A stretch of DNA of 64,000 nucleotides from Pirellulales bacterium. Lineage in GTDB: Bacteria; Planctomycetota; Planctomycetia; Pirellulales; DATAWG01. Below the pieces are notes generated by a model. The model saw only the letters and a list, made by a program, of their open reading frames with translations. It had not been told where the DNA came from and made no database searches. The stretch covers positions 34,106 through 98,105 of the forward strand of contig DATAWG010000102.1 in NCBI GenBank assembly GCA_036267355.1. The letters are read 5' to 3'. Both the position numbers and the translations under genes were made by a program. This document shows positions 17,734 through 25,834 of this stretch, one piece after another. Each line of letters begins with the position of its first letter. Position 1 is the stretch's first letter.

Positions 17734-19233
17734 ATGATGGATTTCAGCACCTATCACCAGGGCTCGGCTTACGACGAAACGTTTATTGACGGCGGCAACC
17801 CCCGGCCAAGGTGCGAGCCGCTGGTTCGCCGGCTGCAATCGCTGACCCTCGCCGAACTGCAGCGCCATCAAAAGGCGGCCGACGGCGCTCTCTGGAATAT
17901 GGGCATCACGTTTAACGTGTATGGCCATGAAGCCGGCCTCGAAAAGGTGTGGCCCTTCGATATTCTGCCGCGCATCGTCGGCGGCGAAGAATGGCCGCAA
18001 ATCGAGCGCGGATTGCAGCAGCGGATTCGTGCGCTGAACCATTTCGTGCAAGACATCTATAATGGCCGCAAGATCTGCCGCGACGGCGTCGTGCCCGAAG
18101 AACTCGTCGCCACGGCCAAAACGCTCCGCCCGGCGTGCAACGGCATGACGCCTCCCGAAGGTGTTTGGTGCCATGTCACGGGCACCGATCTGGTTCGCGA
18201 TCGCGATGGCCAGCTTTATGTGCTGGAAGACAATCTGCGCTGCCCGTCGGGCGTTTCATACGTGCTTGAGAATCGCGAGGTGATGAAGCGCACTTTTCCG
18301 CAAGTGTTCAACGGAATGCGCGTGACGCCGGTCGAAGATTATCCCGAAAAGCTCTTAGACACGCTGCTGCACACCGCGCCTCGGAATAGCGACGCGCCCA
18401 CGGTCGCGCTGCTGACCCCCGGCGTTTACAACTCCGCCTATTTCGAGCACTCATTCCTGGCCCAGCAGATGGGCATCGAACTGGTCGAAGGGCGCGACTT
18501 GGTGATTACCGGCGGCTATGTGCATATGCGGACCACCACCGGACTGCGACGCATCGACGTGCTCTATCGCCGAATCGACGACGATTTTCTCGATCCGCGC
18601 TGCTTTCGCGAGGATTCGATGCTCGGGGTGCCAGGCTTGATGGAATGCTATCTGGCCGGCCGCATCACGCTGGCCAATGCCCCCGGCACCGGCATCGCCG
18701 ACGACAAGGCCATCTATGCCTACGTGCCGCAGATCATTCGCTATTATCTCAACGAAGATGCAATTCTGCCCAATGTGCCGACGTTCGTCTGCTCCGATCC
18801 CGCGCAATGCCAGCATGTAATCACCAACATGCACGAATTGGTCGTCAAGCCGACGAACGAATCGGGTGGATACGGCATCCTGATGGGCCCGCAAGCCTCG
18901 GCCGAAGAACGCGCTCGCTATTGCGACCAGATTCGCGCTAATCCGCGGAACTATATCGCCCAGCCGATGCTGACGCTTTCGACCGTGCCGACGATGGTCG
19001 ACGATCATCTCGAAGCGCGGCATGTTGATTTGCGGCCGTTCGTTTTATATGGCAAGGATATTTACGTCTTGCCCGGCGGTCTGACCCGCGTGGCTTTGCG
19101 CAAGGGCTCGATGATCGTAAACTCGTCGCAAGGGGGCGGCAGCAAAGACACCTGGGTGCTCATGGATCATGCCGCGCAAAATGGCGATCCACCATCGCTG
19201 AGCCAGTCGCAATCGCTATTCGCTACGACGTAA
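17734..19233 (+). CDS. Circularly permuted ATP-grasp type 2 family protein (DUF404/DUF407)
   Basis: The protein has about 499 residues from the ATG pair at 17734/17737 ([11 protein letters not shown]). The frame is open back to 17371, but that extension has no protein-like character. Conserved stretches include [55 protein letters not shown] (metal/ATP region) and [17 protein letters not shown]. These enzymes are predicted to form peptide-type bonds with ATP. The product is unknown. They occur with an alpha-E protein, as here. Other frequent partners (transglutaminase-like, proteasome-type peptidase) are absent nearby. Confidence 0.9.
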   Translation: MMDFSTYHQGSAYDETFIDGGNPRPRCEPLVRRLQSLTLAELQRHQKAADGALWNMGITFNVYGHEAGLEKVWPFDILPRIVGGEEWPQIERGLQQRIRALNHFVQDIYNGRKICRDGVVPEELVATAKTLRPACNGMTPPEGVWCHVTGTDLVRDRDGQLYVLEDNLRCPSGVSYVLENREVMKRTFPQVFNGMRVTPVEDYPEKLLDTLLHTAPRNSDAPTVALLTPGVYNSAYFEHSFLAQQMGIELVEGRDLVITGGYVHMRTTTGLRRIDVLYRRIDDDFLDPRCFREDSMLGVPGLMECYLAGRITLANAPGTGIADDKAIYAYVPQIIRYYLNEDAILPNVPTFVCSDPAQCQHVITNMHELVVKPTNESGGYGILMGPQASAEERARYCDQIRANPRNYIAQPMLTLSTVPTMVDDHLEARHVDLRPFVLYGKDIYVLPGGLTRVALRKGSMIVNSSQGGGSKDTWVLMDHAAQNGDPPSLSQSQSLFATT

Positions 19234-19385
19234 AGATCTCGCGCGGAGACGCGGAGACAGCGGAGAAGAAAGCAAAGGCGAGCACCGTGGTTAATCAATT
19301 TGGCCTGCCGTATCCGATCACAACTGGAGCGTTATCCTCTGACAATTCTCTGTTCCGTCGTCTCCGCGCCTCCGCGTGAGATCTT
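19233..19385. repeat. Inverted repeat, family E, between ATP-grasp and alpha-E genes
   Basis: The left arm AAGATCTCGCGCGGAGACGC and the right arm GCGCCTCCGCGTGAGATCTT are near-perfect complements about 26 bp long, separated by about 100 bp. They nearly fill the gap between two genes expected to be cotranscribed. Confidence 0.7.
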
Positions 19386-19427
19386 CGTCCGTAATCGTAT
19401 GCCGTCCCTCACCGTCCAGGATTCATC

Positions 19428-20408
19428 GTGCTGAGCCGCGTTGCCGAGTCTGTCTTTTGGATGAATCGCTATCTCGAGCGGGCCGACAATGTCGCGCGAT
19501 TCATCGACGTCAACGAAAACCTGACGCTCGATCTGCAAGGCACGCTGACCGAACAGTGGGCTCCGCTGGTCTACACCACCGGCGATCACGAATTGTTTTT
19601 CGCCCGTTACGGCGAATCGTCGCGCGAGAAGGTGATGCACTTTCTCACGTTCGACCCCGAGAATTCCAACTCGATTCTGATGTGCGTGCAACGGGCGCGC
19701 GACAATGCCCGGGCGATTCGCGACATCATTTCCTCGGCAATGTGGGAACAAATCAATCGCTTCTACCTGATGATGCGCGACGCAGCCCGTTCAACCAGCG
19801 TCGAATCGATCCGCCACACCGTCGAGCAGGTCAAGCTCCACAGCCATCTGATTCAAGGCGTGACCGAAACGACGATGTCGCACGGCGAAGCCTGGCATTT
19901 CGGCCGCATGGGCCAGCTCTTGGAACGGGCGGATAAAACCTCGCGAATCCTCGACGTGAAGTACTACATCCTCTTGCCCGACAGCCGCGATGTCGGCACG
20001 CCGCTCGACGTGGTGCAATGGTCGGCTCTCTTAAAATCGGCCAGCGCCCTGGAAATGTATCGCAAGCGCAAGGGGCGAATGCTGCCGTCGAACGTCGCCG
20101 AGTTCTTGATTCTCGATATCGATTTTCCCCGGTCGTTGCGGTTTTGCCTGGTGCGCAGCGAGCAATCGCTGCATCAAATCACCGGCACGCCCCCCGGCTC
20201 GTTCAACGACCGTGCGGAGCAGCATTTGGGCCGGCTGCGATCGTCGATGGACTACACCAGCATCGACGACATCATTCAGCAAGGCCTGCACGAATTCATC
20301 GACTCCTTCCAATCGGAACTGAACCGCGCCGGCGATGCGATCCACACCGTCTTCTTCGCCCTGCCGCCGCAACCATCAATGAACGGACAGCAGCAGTCGA
20401 TGGCATAA
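19428..20408 (+). CDS. Alpha-E domain protein (DUF403)
   Basis: This 326-residue, all-helical protein starts at GTG 19428 with MLSRVAESVFWMNRYLERAD, the family signature. A second helix block has VQRARDNARAIRDIISS and a third GRMGQLLERADKTSRILDVKYYILLP. The family is an obligate partner of circularly permuted ATP-grasp proteins in many bacteria and probably forms a complex with them. The biochemical role is unknown. It is separated from its partner by 194 bp that contain the family E inverted repeat. Confidence 0.92.
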   Translation: MLSRVAESVFWMNRYLERADNVARFIDVNENLTLDLQGTLTEQWAPLVYTTGDHELFFARYGESSREKVMHFLTFDPENSNSILMCVQRARDNARAIRDIISSAMWEQINRFYLMMRDAARSTSVESIRHTVEQVKLHSHLIQGVTETTMSHGEAWHFGRMGQLLERADKTSRILDVKYYILLPDSRDVGTPLDVVQWSALLKSASALEMYRKRKGRMLPSNVAEFLILDIDFPRSLRFCLVRSEQSLHQITGTPPGSFNDRAEQHLGRLRSSMDYTSIDDIIQQGLHEFIDSFQSELNRAGDAIHTVFFALPPQPSMNGQQQSMA

Positions 20409-20518
20409 GGGGCTGCTTTTCGTTTGGGCAGAATGGCCCAGTCGCTTCGCCGGGCCGGAGGGGTTGAATCTCATCCTTTGGCGACTGCCAGTTTCCAATG
20501 GCCAACTCGCGCAATCGC

Positions 20519-20915
20519 TCACGCTGCCACGCCGGATTCGAGATAGAAAATCATCGACCACAGGCGGTCCACTTCGCAGCGTTCGATGACCTCCAGCGGT
20601 TTTAGGCCGCCGAACGCTTCATTCGGTGCGTCGAGCCAGCCGGGAATCGCGTTTGCTTCGACGACCTCTGCAAGCTTTCGCTGCAATCGATCTGTCTCGC
20701 GGATTCGTCGCAAACCGGGCTCCTCCGGTTTGCCGCCGCTTTCCCAATTGGCAATCGCCCGCTCGGAAAATCCGGTAAGTCGGGAGAATGTCTTTCTGTT
20801 GAGGCCGAGTTTCTCTCGAAGCTGGGCAACTGGATTGGCCCGCGCGCTGCGGCCGGTCGGCGACTGTGTCGCCTTCTGGCCCTTACCGAATTTTTGTGAA
20901 AATGATCATCACCAT
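20519..20915 (-). pseudogene. Xre/MbcA/ParS-type antitoxin with apparent frameshift
   Basis: The reading frame ending at 20519 encodes an HTH segment (LREKLGLNRKTFSRLTGFSE) followed by the toxin-binding domain WLDAPNEAFGGLKPLEVIE. It stays open upstream only to 20906 and has no ATG, GTG or TTG before TTG 20713, which lies after the HTH. The natural start ATG at 20915, preceded by GGTGAG, is one frame off. A single extra A in the AAAAA run at about 20890-20895 would explain the break. Such antitoxins usually pair with a RES-domain toxin, but none is adjacent. Either a decayed orphan antitoxin or a homopolymer sequencing error. If only TTG 20713 is used, a 64-residue toxin-binding domain alone is made. 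Confidence 0.65.
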
Positions 20916-20950
20916 GACGCGGCTCACCGGCGTTGAACAGTTGCGCTGTA

Positions 20951-21634
20951 TTATTGCCCCGACGGCGGGCGTTGCATTTCGAACGGATCGTCGCTTTGCG
21001 TGTAATACGATCCGCCGAGGCGGCCAATCGCGCGCAGCTTGCGCGGGTCGATGCGGCCGCGGGCATCGAGAATGCGGTCGTCAATGTTCATCAGCAGCAC
21101 TTGGCCGATGACCAGGTTCGCCGATTGCGGCGCCGCGCCGATTTGCAGAATTTGCAACAGCCGGCATTCGAGATGGACCGGCGATTCTTGAATCCGCGGC
21201 GGCTTTACCTTGAGCGATGGGGTGGCGGTCAGCCCGGTCAGCTCGATCTCGGATTCGCCGTGCGGCAAGCCGGTCGACGAGAGATTCACCTGCTCGGCCA
21301 ATTCGGCCACGGCGGCGTTGATCACGAACTCGCCAGTCTCGGCGATATTGCGCAGCGTGTCTTTCTTGCTGCCGTCGAGCTTGCGGTTCGGCGAAAAGAC
21401 CACCACTGGCGGCGTGCCGCCGAACGTGTTGTAGAAACTAAACGGCGCCAAGTTGGCTCGCCCTTGCCGGTCGATGCTGGTTACCCACGCAATCGGCCGC
21501 GGCGTCACCACGCCGACCAGCGCACGATAAACGGTCTGAGGATCGGTTTCGGCGACATCGATCAGCACGCTTGAGTCTCCTTCTCGACGGAGCGGTGTGA
21601 GCGGTCCCATTTTCCCAACGCCGGCGTGATCCAC
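20951..21634 (-). CDS. Flavin reductase-like FMN-binding split-barrel protein
   Basis: The 227-residue protein has the conserved flavin-binding sequences of the flavin reductase family: ALVGVVTPRPIAWVTS (about residue 40), NLAPFSFYNTFGGTPPVVVF and GEFVINAA. A C-terminal GGSYYTQSDDPFEM also fits. Members bind FMN and reduce it with NAD(P)H or act as flavoprotein oxidoreductases. An alternative start is M9. It is divergent from the CBS-domain gene. Confidence 0.88.
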   Translation of the reverse strand: MDHAGVGKMGPLTPLRREGDSSVLIDVAETDPQTVYRALVGVVTPRPIAWVTSIDRQGRANLAPFSFYNTFGGTPPVVVFSPNRKLDGSKKDTLRNIAETGEFVINAAVAELAEQVNLSSTGLPHGESEIELTGLTATPSLKVKPPRIQESPVHLECRLLQILQIGAAPQSANLVIGQVLLMNIDDRILDARGRIDPRKLRAIGRLGGSYYTQSDDPFEMQRPPSGQ

Positions 21635-21755
21635 AAGGCGTCGAGTCGAGTGCTATCGACGAGAATTGTCCGACGGACTTGCAGCGGCGCGCGAAGTGTC
21701 CGTGAAATCTTTCACGAGGCGCCGCGCAACAGCAGAACGTTTTACCCCAATTCTT

Positions 21756-21785
21756 TTGACTTTCCTGCGATCGAACCGCTATGCT
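21756..21785 (+). promoter_or_regulatory. Possible sigma-70 type promoter upstream of CBS gene
   Basis: TTGACT (21756-21761), an 18-bp spacer and TATGCT (21780-21785) lie about 240 bp before the CBS start, in the 393-bp divergent gap. Nothing else was recognised in this gap. Confidence 0.3.
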
Positions 21786-22027
21786 TCATGCGGAGCAAAT
21801 CTGTTCGGCAGGCGATCCGAGGCGGGCGCTGACACGAATAGCTCGGCAGAACGGCTGAGACCATTAGCAGCGGCCGGCGCACGCCAAATACAGTGAGAAG
21901 TGGTAGGCTCGAGCGGCGATCGTTCGCATCGCCGTTGCGCGGGCGAGACGAGTCGAGTGCCTTCATCGTTGATGGCGCTCGGGTTCGATTTGAAACACGC
22001 GTTTCTTTTCTCACAAAGGGTCCGGCC

Positions 22028-22510
22028 ATGCTTCTGCAAGACATTCTTCGCCACAAGGGCAACGCGGTTCATACGATCCGCCCACAAGCCACGCTCGACG
22101 AATTGGTGCGCTCGCTCGTGCAGCGCAATTGTGGCTCGCTCGTCGTGACAGAATCCGATTCCTCCGCGCCGATGCTCGGCATCATCACCGAACGCGATGT
22201 GCTCCGCGCCTGCGCCGCGCATCCGGGCGGGCTGGGAGCGGTCAAAGTCGCCGACGCGATGACCATCGACGTCACCACCGGTTCGCCGAGCGATTCGGTG
22301 GAAGACACGATGGGCGTGATGACCGAGGAGCGAATCCGCCATCTACCGATCGTCGATCGCGGGCGGTTGGTTGGCATCGTTTCCATCGGCGACATCGTGA
22401 AAGCACATCACGACAACCTGACGCTGGAAAACCATTACCTCAAGTCGTATATCAACGGCGAAGAGGATAGCGTCAGCGCGGCGGTTGCCGTGAAGGCCCG
22501 GCCACGCTGA
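22028..22510 (+). CDS. CBS domain-pair protein
   Basis: The protein has 160 residues from ATG 22028 with AAAGGG 7 bp upstream. Two CBS motifs are present: IRPQATLDELVRSLVQRNCG with LGIITERDVLR, and TGSPSDSVEDTMGVMTEERI with LVGIVSIGDIVK. Stand-alone CBS pairs bind adenine nucleotides and sense energy state. The partner is unknown. It is convergent with the ThuA-type gene, with 18 bp between stops. Confidence 0.9.
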   Translation: MLLQDILRHKGNAVHTIRPQATLDELVRSLVQRNCGSLVVTESDSSAPMLGIITERDVLRACAAHPGGLGAVKVADAMTIDVTTGSPSDSVEDTMGVMTEERIRHLPIVDRGRLVGIVSIGDIVKAHHDNLTLENHYLKSYINGEEDSVSAAVAVKARPR

Positions 22511-22528
22511 TTTCGTGATCGCGTCGCG

Positions 22529-23413
22529 CTATCTCCCGGCCTGGGATGGTTCGGCGGAAGATTTCTTCACCCGCTTGAGGTGGGCGTCGTCGAGTTTGTC
22601 GACCGACCATAGCAGACCACGCGTGACCAGATCGAGATAGCGCGGATCGGCAACGGTTTGATCGTTGTGGCCGATGGTGGTGGCAAACACGCGCGTTTTG
22701 CCCCGGTAGAAATTCGTCCACACCACGACATAGTTGGCGGTCGTCGATTTGCCGCTCTTGTCCTTCGTGGTTTGCTTGCCGCGAGCCAGCCCGTGGGCCG
22801 TGTCGAGCACCTTCCCGGCCGCGTTGTTGTAAAGCTCTTCGCGAATCGTCGTCCAGTCGGCCATACCCTTCGTGATCGGGCTCGATTCGTCGACGAAATG
22901 AATAGCGATCGGCGCCAGCGCGCCGTGGGCCGTGCTCGGCAGGCCCGTGAACTCGAACCACGGCGTCATTTTCGGCCATGCATCTCTGCCGTAGCTGTGA
23001 ATCCCGCAATGGAGCACGACCGCCGGCAATCCGCCGCGATGCGGCTTCAGGATTCGATCGATTGTCTCGGGATCGGTCACCTTGCCGGAGCATTCGTCGT
23101 GAACGACCACATCGAAATCCTTCGCCCAATCGGGGGAATCGTAGACCGGATTCTTATGTTCCTTCGTCGCCACGGGATCGTAGGCGATCGTGAATTCGAC
23201 GTTTGCCCGTTCGGAGATTCCCTTGGTAAGAATCTCCTTTTGCTGGGCGTAGTCGTGGCAGCAGCCGCCGCAGACCAAGAGAGCCCGGATTGGCCGCCCC
23301 TCCTCCGCCGCTTGCGCCCCGGCATCGCCGAAAGACGCAAGCGAGGCTACCAAGAGCAGCGAAGTCGAGAAGGCCATGCAAGATGAACCAGCCGAGAACC
23401 AACGGTGCGACAT
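22529..23413 (-). CDS. Secreted ThuA-like domain protein (trehalose utilisation type)
   Basis: The 294-residue protein has an N-terminal signal peptide (hydrophobic stretch about residues 12-35). The ThuA glutamine-amidotransferase-like fold is recognisable from RALLVCGGCCHDYAQQKEIL, VVVHDECSG, AVVLHCGIHSYG and TTIGHNDQTV. ThuA domains are abundant in planctomycetes next to sugar dehydrogenases. One proposed role is conversion of disaccharides to keto-sugars, which remains unproven. No partner gene is adjacent. Confidence 0.88.
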   Translation of the reverse strand: MSHRWFSAGSSCMAFSTSLLLVASLASFGDAGAQAAEEGRPIRALLVCGGCCHDYAQQKEILTKGISERANVEFTIAYDPVATKEHKNPVYDSPDWAKDFDVVVHDECSGKVTDPETIDRILKPHRGGLPAVVLHCGIHSYGRDAWPKMTPWFEFTGLPSTAHGALAPIAIHFVDESSPITKGMADWTTIREELYNNAAGKVLDTAHGLARGKQTTKDKSGKSTTANYVVVWTNFYRGKTRVFATTIGHNDQTVADPRYLDLVTRGLLWSVDKLDDAHLKRVKKSSAEPSQAGR

Positions 23414-23526
23414 CGACCCGCCTCCTTTGCTTCAAAAGCCGGACAATCAGGGGCACCGCGAGCAGCGAGTGCCTACTTTGACTGGCCGAACGGTGCCCGT
23501 CAACCTATTTGCCCGACCCCTAAGGA

Positions 23527-23551
23527 AATCTCACACGGAGTCGCGGAGAGA
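23527..23551. repeat. Dispersed repeat, family E, single arm
   Basis: ATCTCACACGGAGTCGCGGA matches one arm of the inverted repeat at 19233-19385. It lies in the 288-bp gap between the bicupin 3' end and the ThuA-type gene start, where I see no gene. Confidence 0.5.
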
Positions 23552-23701
23552 AGGCTGAAGCGGCGGGCAAGCGATCGAAGTCTGACCGGAAATCGGGCGT
23601 CAGCCGAATTTCTGTGGCGGCGTTTTTGTTTAGCATCCACCGCGGCTCCGCGGGGAGAAAATCAAACCGCCTAATTGCCGCCCATCGGCAGTCGCCGCAT
23701 T

Positions 23702-25042
23702 TCACGGCGGGACGACGGCGAAATCTGATCGCGGGATTCCGTCGAGCGTCTTTTGATCGATCGGCAAATGATCGAGGATCAGCTCGGGCGGCGTGTGCGT
23801 GATCCAGTCCGAAAGCGAGAAGTCTTGATAACGCTGCGCCTTGAAGAGTTCCAGGAAAATCAGATCCGTCGTGCCGGTGTTTTCGATGTAATGGCCCAAG
23901 GTTCGGGGCACATAGCCCACGTCGCTGGGGCCGAAATCGGCGGTGCGCGCCTTGCCGGCGTTGAAAAACACCGTCATCCGCCCTTTGCCTTGCAAATAGT
24001 ATTGCCACTCGTCGGAATTGGGGTGCCAATGAAGCTCCCGCAATCCGCCGGGCTTCACCTTGACCCACGCGACGGCGATGTTCGTGGCGATGGTGAAATT
24101 GGTTGAATCGGCAATGCGCACCTCGCCCGACCCGGTTTTCTTCGCCGGCAAGGTGTTCTGCAATCGGAAAGTGAACGCTTCCGGCGAGAGTTTGCGCGAA
24201 TGGGCCGCGGCCTTTTTGTCGTCGGCCAACGTGCCGGGGATCTTGCCCTGAAAAATATATTTCCCCTCCGGCGGCAAGCCGGAAATCCCTGAGAGCGCCG
24301 CTTGCGACACGCTCCAATCCTTCCCAAGCACTTCGCGCGGAGTATGGAGCGCCCAATCGGTTAGAAGAGTCGTGTCTCCTTCGGAAAACTTGCCGTCGTC
24401 GAACACGAGCAAGAATTCGCAGCCGTCCGGCCCGAGGCCTTGGATCGAGTGCGGCTGCCCGGCGGGGAAATACCAAAGATCTCCCTCCGCGACATCGCCG
24501 ACGAACGGGCGGTGCTCAAAATCGAACGTCGTCAGCCGTGCATTGCCGCTGAGCATCAGCGCCCATTCAGCCGCTGAGTGCCAATGCAATTCGCGAATTC
24601 CGCCTGCCGTTAGCCGCATGTTTACCCCCGCCATTTCCTTGGCGATGGGAAAATCGTTCACGTTCACCTGCCGGGTCCAACCGCCCGTCTGAATGCGGCG
24701 ATGCGATACGGAAAACGAGTTCCAGAAGCTTTGCACTTCGCCATGGTCGCTGGCGGGGGGCACATAACTGTCGGGATTCCGCGCGTCGAGCGATTTGCTC
24801 TGCGGGCCGAGATCGCTAGCGACCGGCCGACCCTGCGATTCGGTTTCCGCTCCGCGACTCGGCTGCCCATAACCGGCGATCGCTGCGCCGGCAAGCGACG
24901 CGGCCGCGAGCCCGACGAATTCGCGCCGTGAGCGGGCATTCTGAGCTTCGATCCGCGGTGCAGCATGCTCCGCCATGACAGAGTCAGCATCTCGCGCTCC
25001 GCGAGCCGATGTGTCGAGTTGGGACGAAGGGTTTTCTAACAT
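23702..25042 (-). CDS. Tat-exported bicupin, oxalate decarboxylase-like
   Basis: The protein has 446 residues from ATG 25042 (MLENPSSQ); the frame is open to 25153. A twin-arginine signal is present (SRREFVGLAAASLAG). Two cupin domains follow. The first has RELHWHSAAEW and PAGQPHSI, the second RELHWHPNSDEW and PRTLGHYIEN. Each supplies the His-His-Glu-His manganese ligands. The lid loop reads SEGDT where Bacillus oxalate decarboxylase has SENST, so the catalytic Glu is kept. This favours decarboxylation of oxalate to formate and CO2 over oxidation. No formate dehydrogenase gene is nearby. Confidence 0.88.
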   Translation of the reverse strand: MLENPSSQLDTSARGARDADSVMAEHAAPRIEAQNARSRREFVGLAAASLAGAAIAGYGQPSRGAETESQGRPVASDLGPQSKSLDARNPDSYVPPASDHGEVQSFWNSFSVSHRRIQTGGWTRQVNVNDFPIAKEMAGVNMRLTAGGIRELHWHSAAEWALMLSGNARLTTFDFEHRPFVGDVAEGDLWYFPAGQPHSIQGLGPDGCEFLLVFDDGKFSEGDTTLLTDWALHTPREVLGKDWSVSQAALSGISGLPPEGKYIFQGKIPGTLADDKKAAAHSRKLSPEAFTFRLQNTLPAKKTGSGEVRIADSTNFTIATNIAVAWVKVKPGGLRELHWHPNSDEWQYYLQGKGRMTVFFNAGKARTADFGPSDVGYVPRTLGHYIENTGTTDLIFLELFKAQRYQDFSLSDWITHTPPELILDHLPIDQKTLDGIPRSDFAVVPP

Positions 25043-25331
25043 GGCAAGCTCTTGGGGTTCGCTGTTATCGGCGTGATTTGGGCCGGAGCGGTCGTCGCTG
25101 GACCAAATCGGGCTACGCACCGTGGTCGATCGCCGCATACGGCCAAAATGCAACTATCATGCCTCGACGCAGCCGGCCTTCGACCGCGATTAGCTTGTTT
25201 GGCGCCGTTTCAGATCCGCCTTGCGGCGAAGTCGTCGATTCGCTACAAGTTCCGCCCTAGTCCTGCGCCCGTTCGTCGGCGGCTCACGTTGCGGATTTAG
25301 CGGGTCATGCATTTTCCGAGGTACCACCGCG

Positions 25332-25709
25332 ATGCAGCGAACTTTGGCCATTTGCGCAAAACTGGCGATTTTCTCCACCGCCTCATTCGTCGGGTTTGCC
25401 GCATCGTTCTCGGCCAATCGTTATTCATTGTGTCAACCGCAGGCCCTTGCCGCCGATGACGGCACGGCGTTCACCGACACCCGACCGACCCCCTCGCTCA
25501 AAGACACACTCGATGCCGGGCTAAAGGCTCGGCTTCCCGAGGAATTTCAGTTCGTCGATCGAGTCGTCCGAATGGTCGACCGGAGGCAACTTTCGCTTGA
25601 AATGGTGCAGAGCACTTTTCTTTGGGCCCGCCGAAAGCCGAAATTTCAAATGCAGTATTTCGAGCACGCGCTAAGAATGCGGGCCGAAGAAGTTGGCGTT
25701 CGGCTCTGA
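25332..25709 (+). CDS. Small secreted protein of unknown function
   Basis: The protein has 125 residues from ATG 25332, with GAGG about 12 bp upstream; the frame is open to 25221 but without signal character. The N-terminus (LAICAKLAIFSTASFVGFAA) is a signal peptide or membrane anchor. The mature part is basic, with RVVRMVDRRQLSLEMVQSTF and FLWARRKPKFQMQYFEHALR. I do not recognise a family. It is 125 bp upstream of the TPR membrane protein on the same strand. The 289-bp gap before it shows no other gene. Confidence 0.6.
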   Translation: MQRTLAICAKLAIFSTASFVGFAASFSANRYSLCQPQALAADDGTAFTDTRPTPSLKDTLDAGLKARLPEEFQFVDRVVRMVDRRQLSLEMVQSTFLWARRKPKFQMQYFEHALRMRAEEVGVRL

Positions 25710-25834
25710 GCCGGCTCCTCCCAAGCGGCGCAATTTTCGACGGGAAAGTGGTCCGGCGGCAGGGCCGAGTCGGTTAGGATAGAGGCGCTTTCGCATCCGC
25801 CTCTTCCCGAATCGTCGAAGTCGGTCGACCGACC

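Noticed and set aside
20409-20518. RES toxin gene downstream of the antitoxin
   Set aside because: Only 110 bp separate the antitoxin frame from the alpha-E gene and no coding sequence fits.
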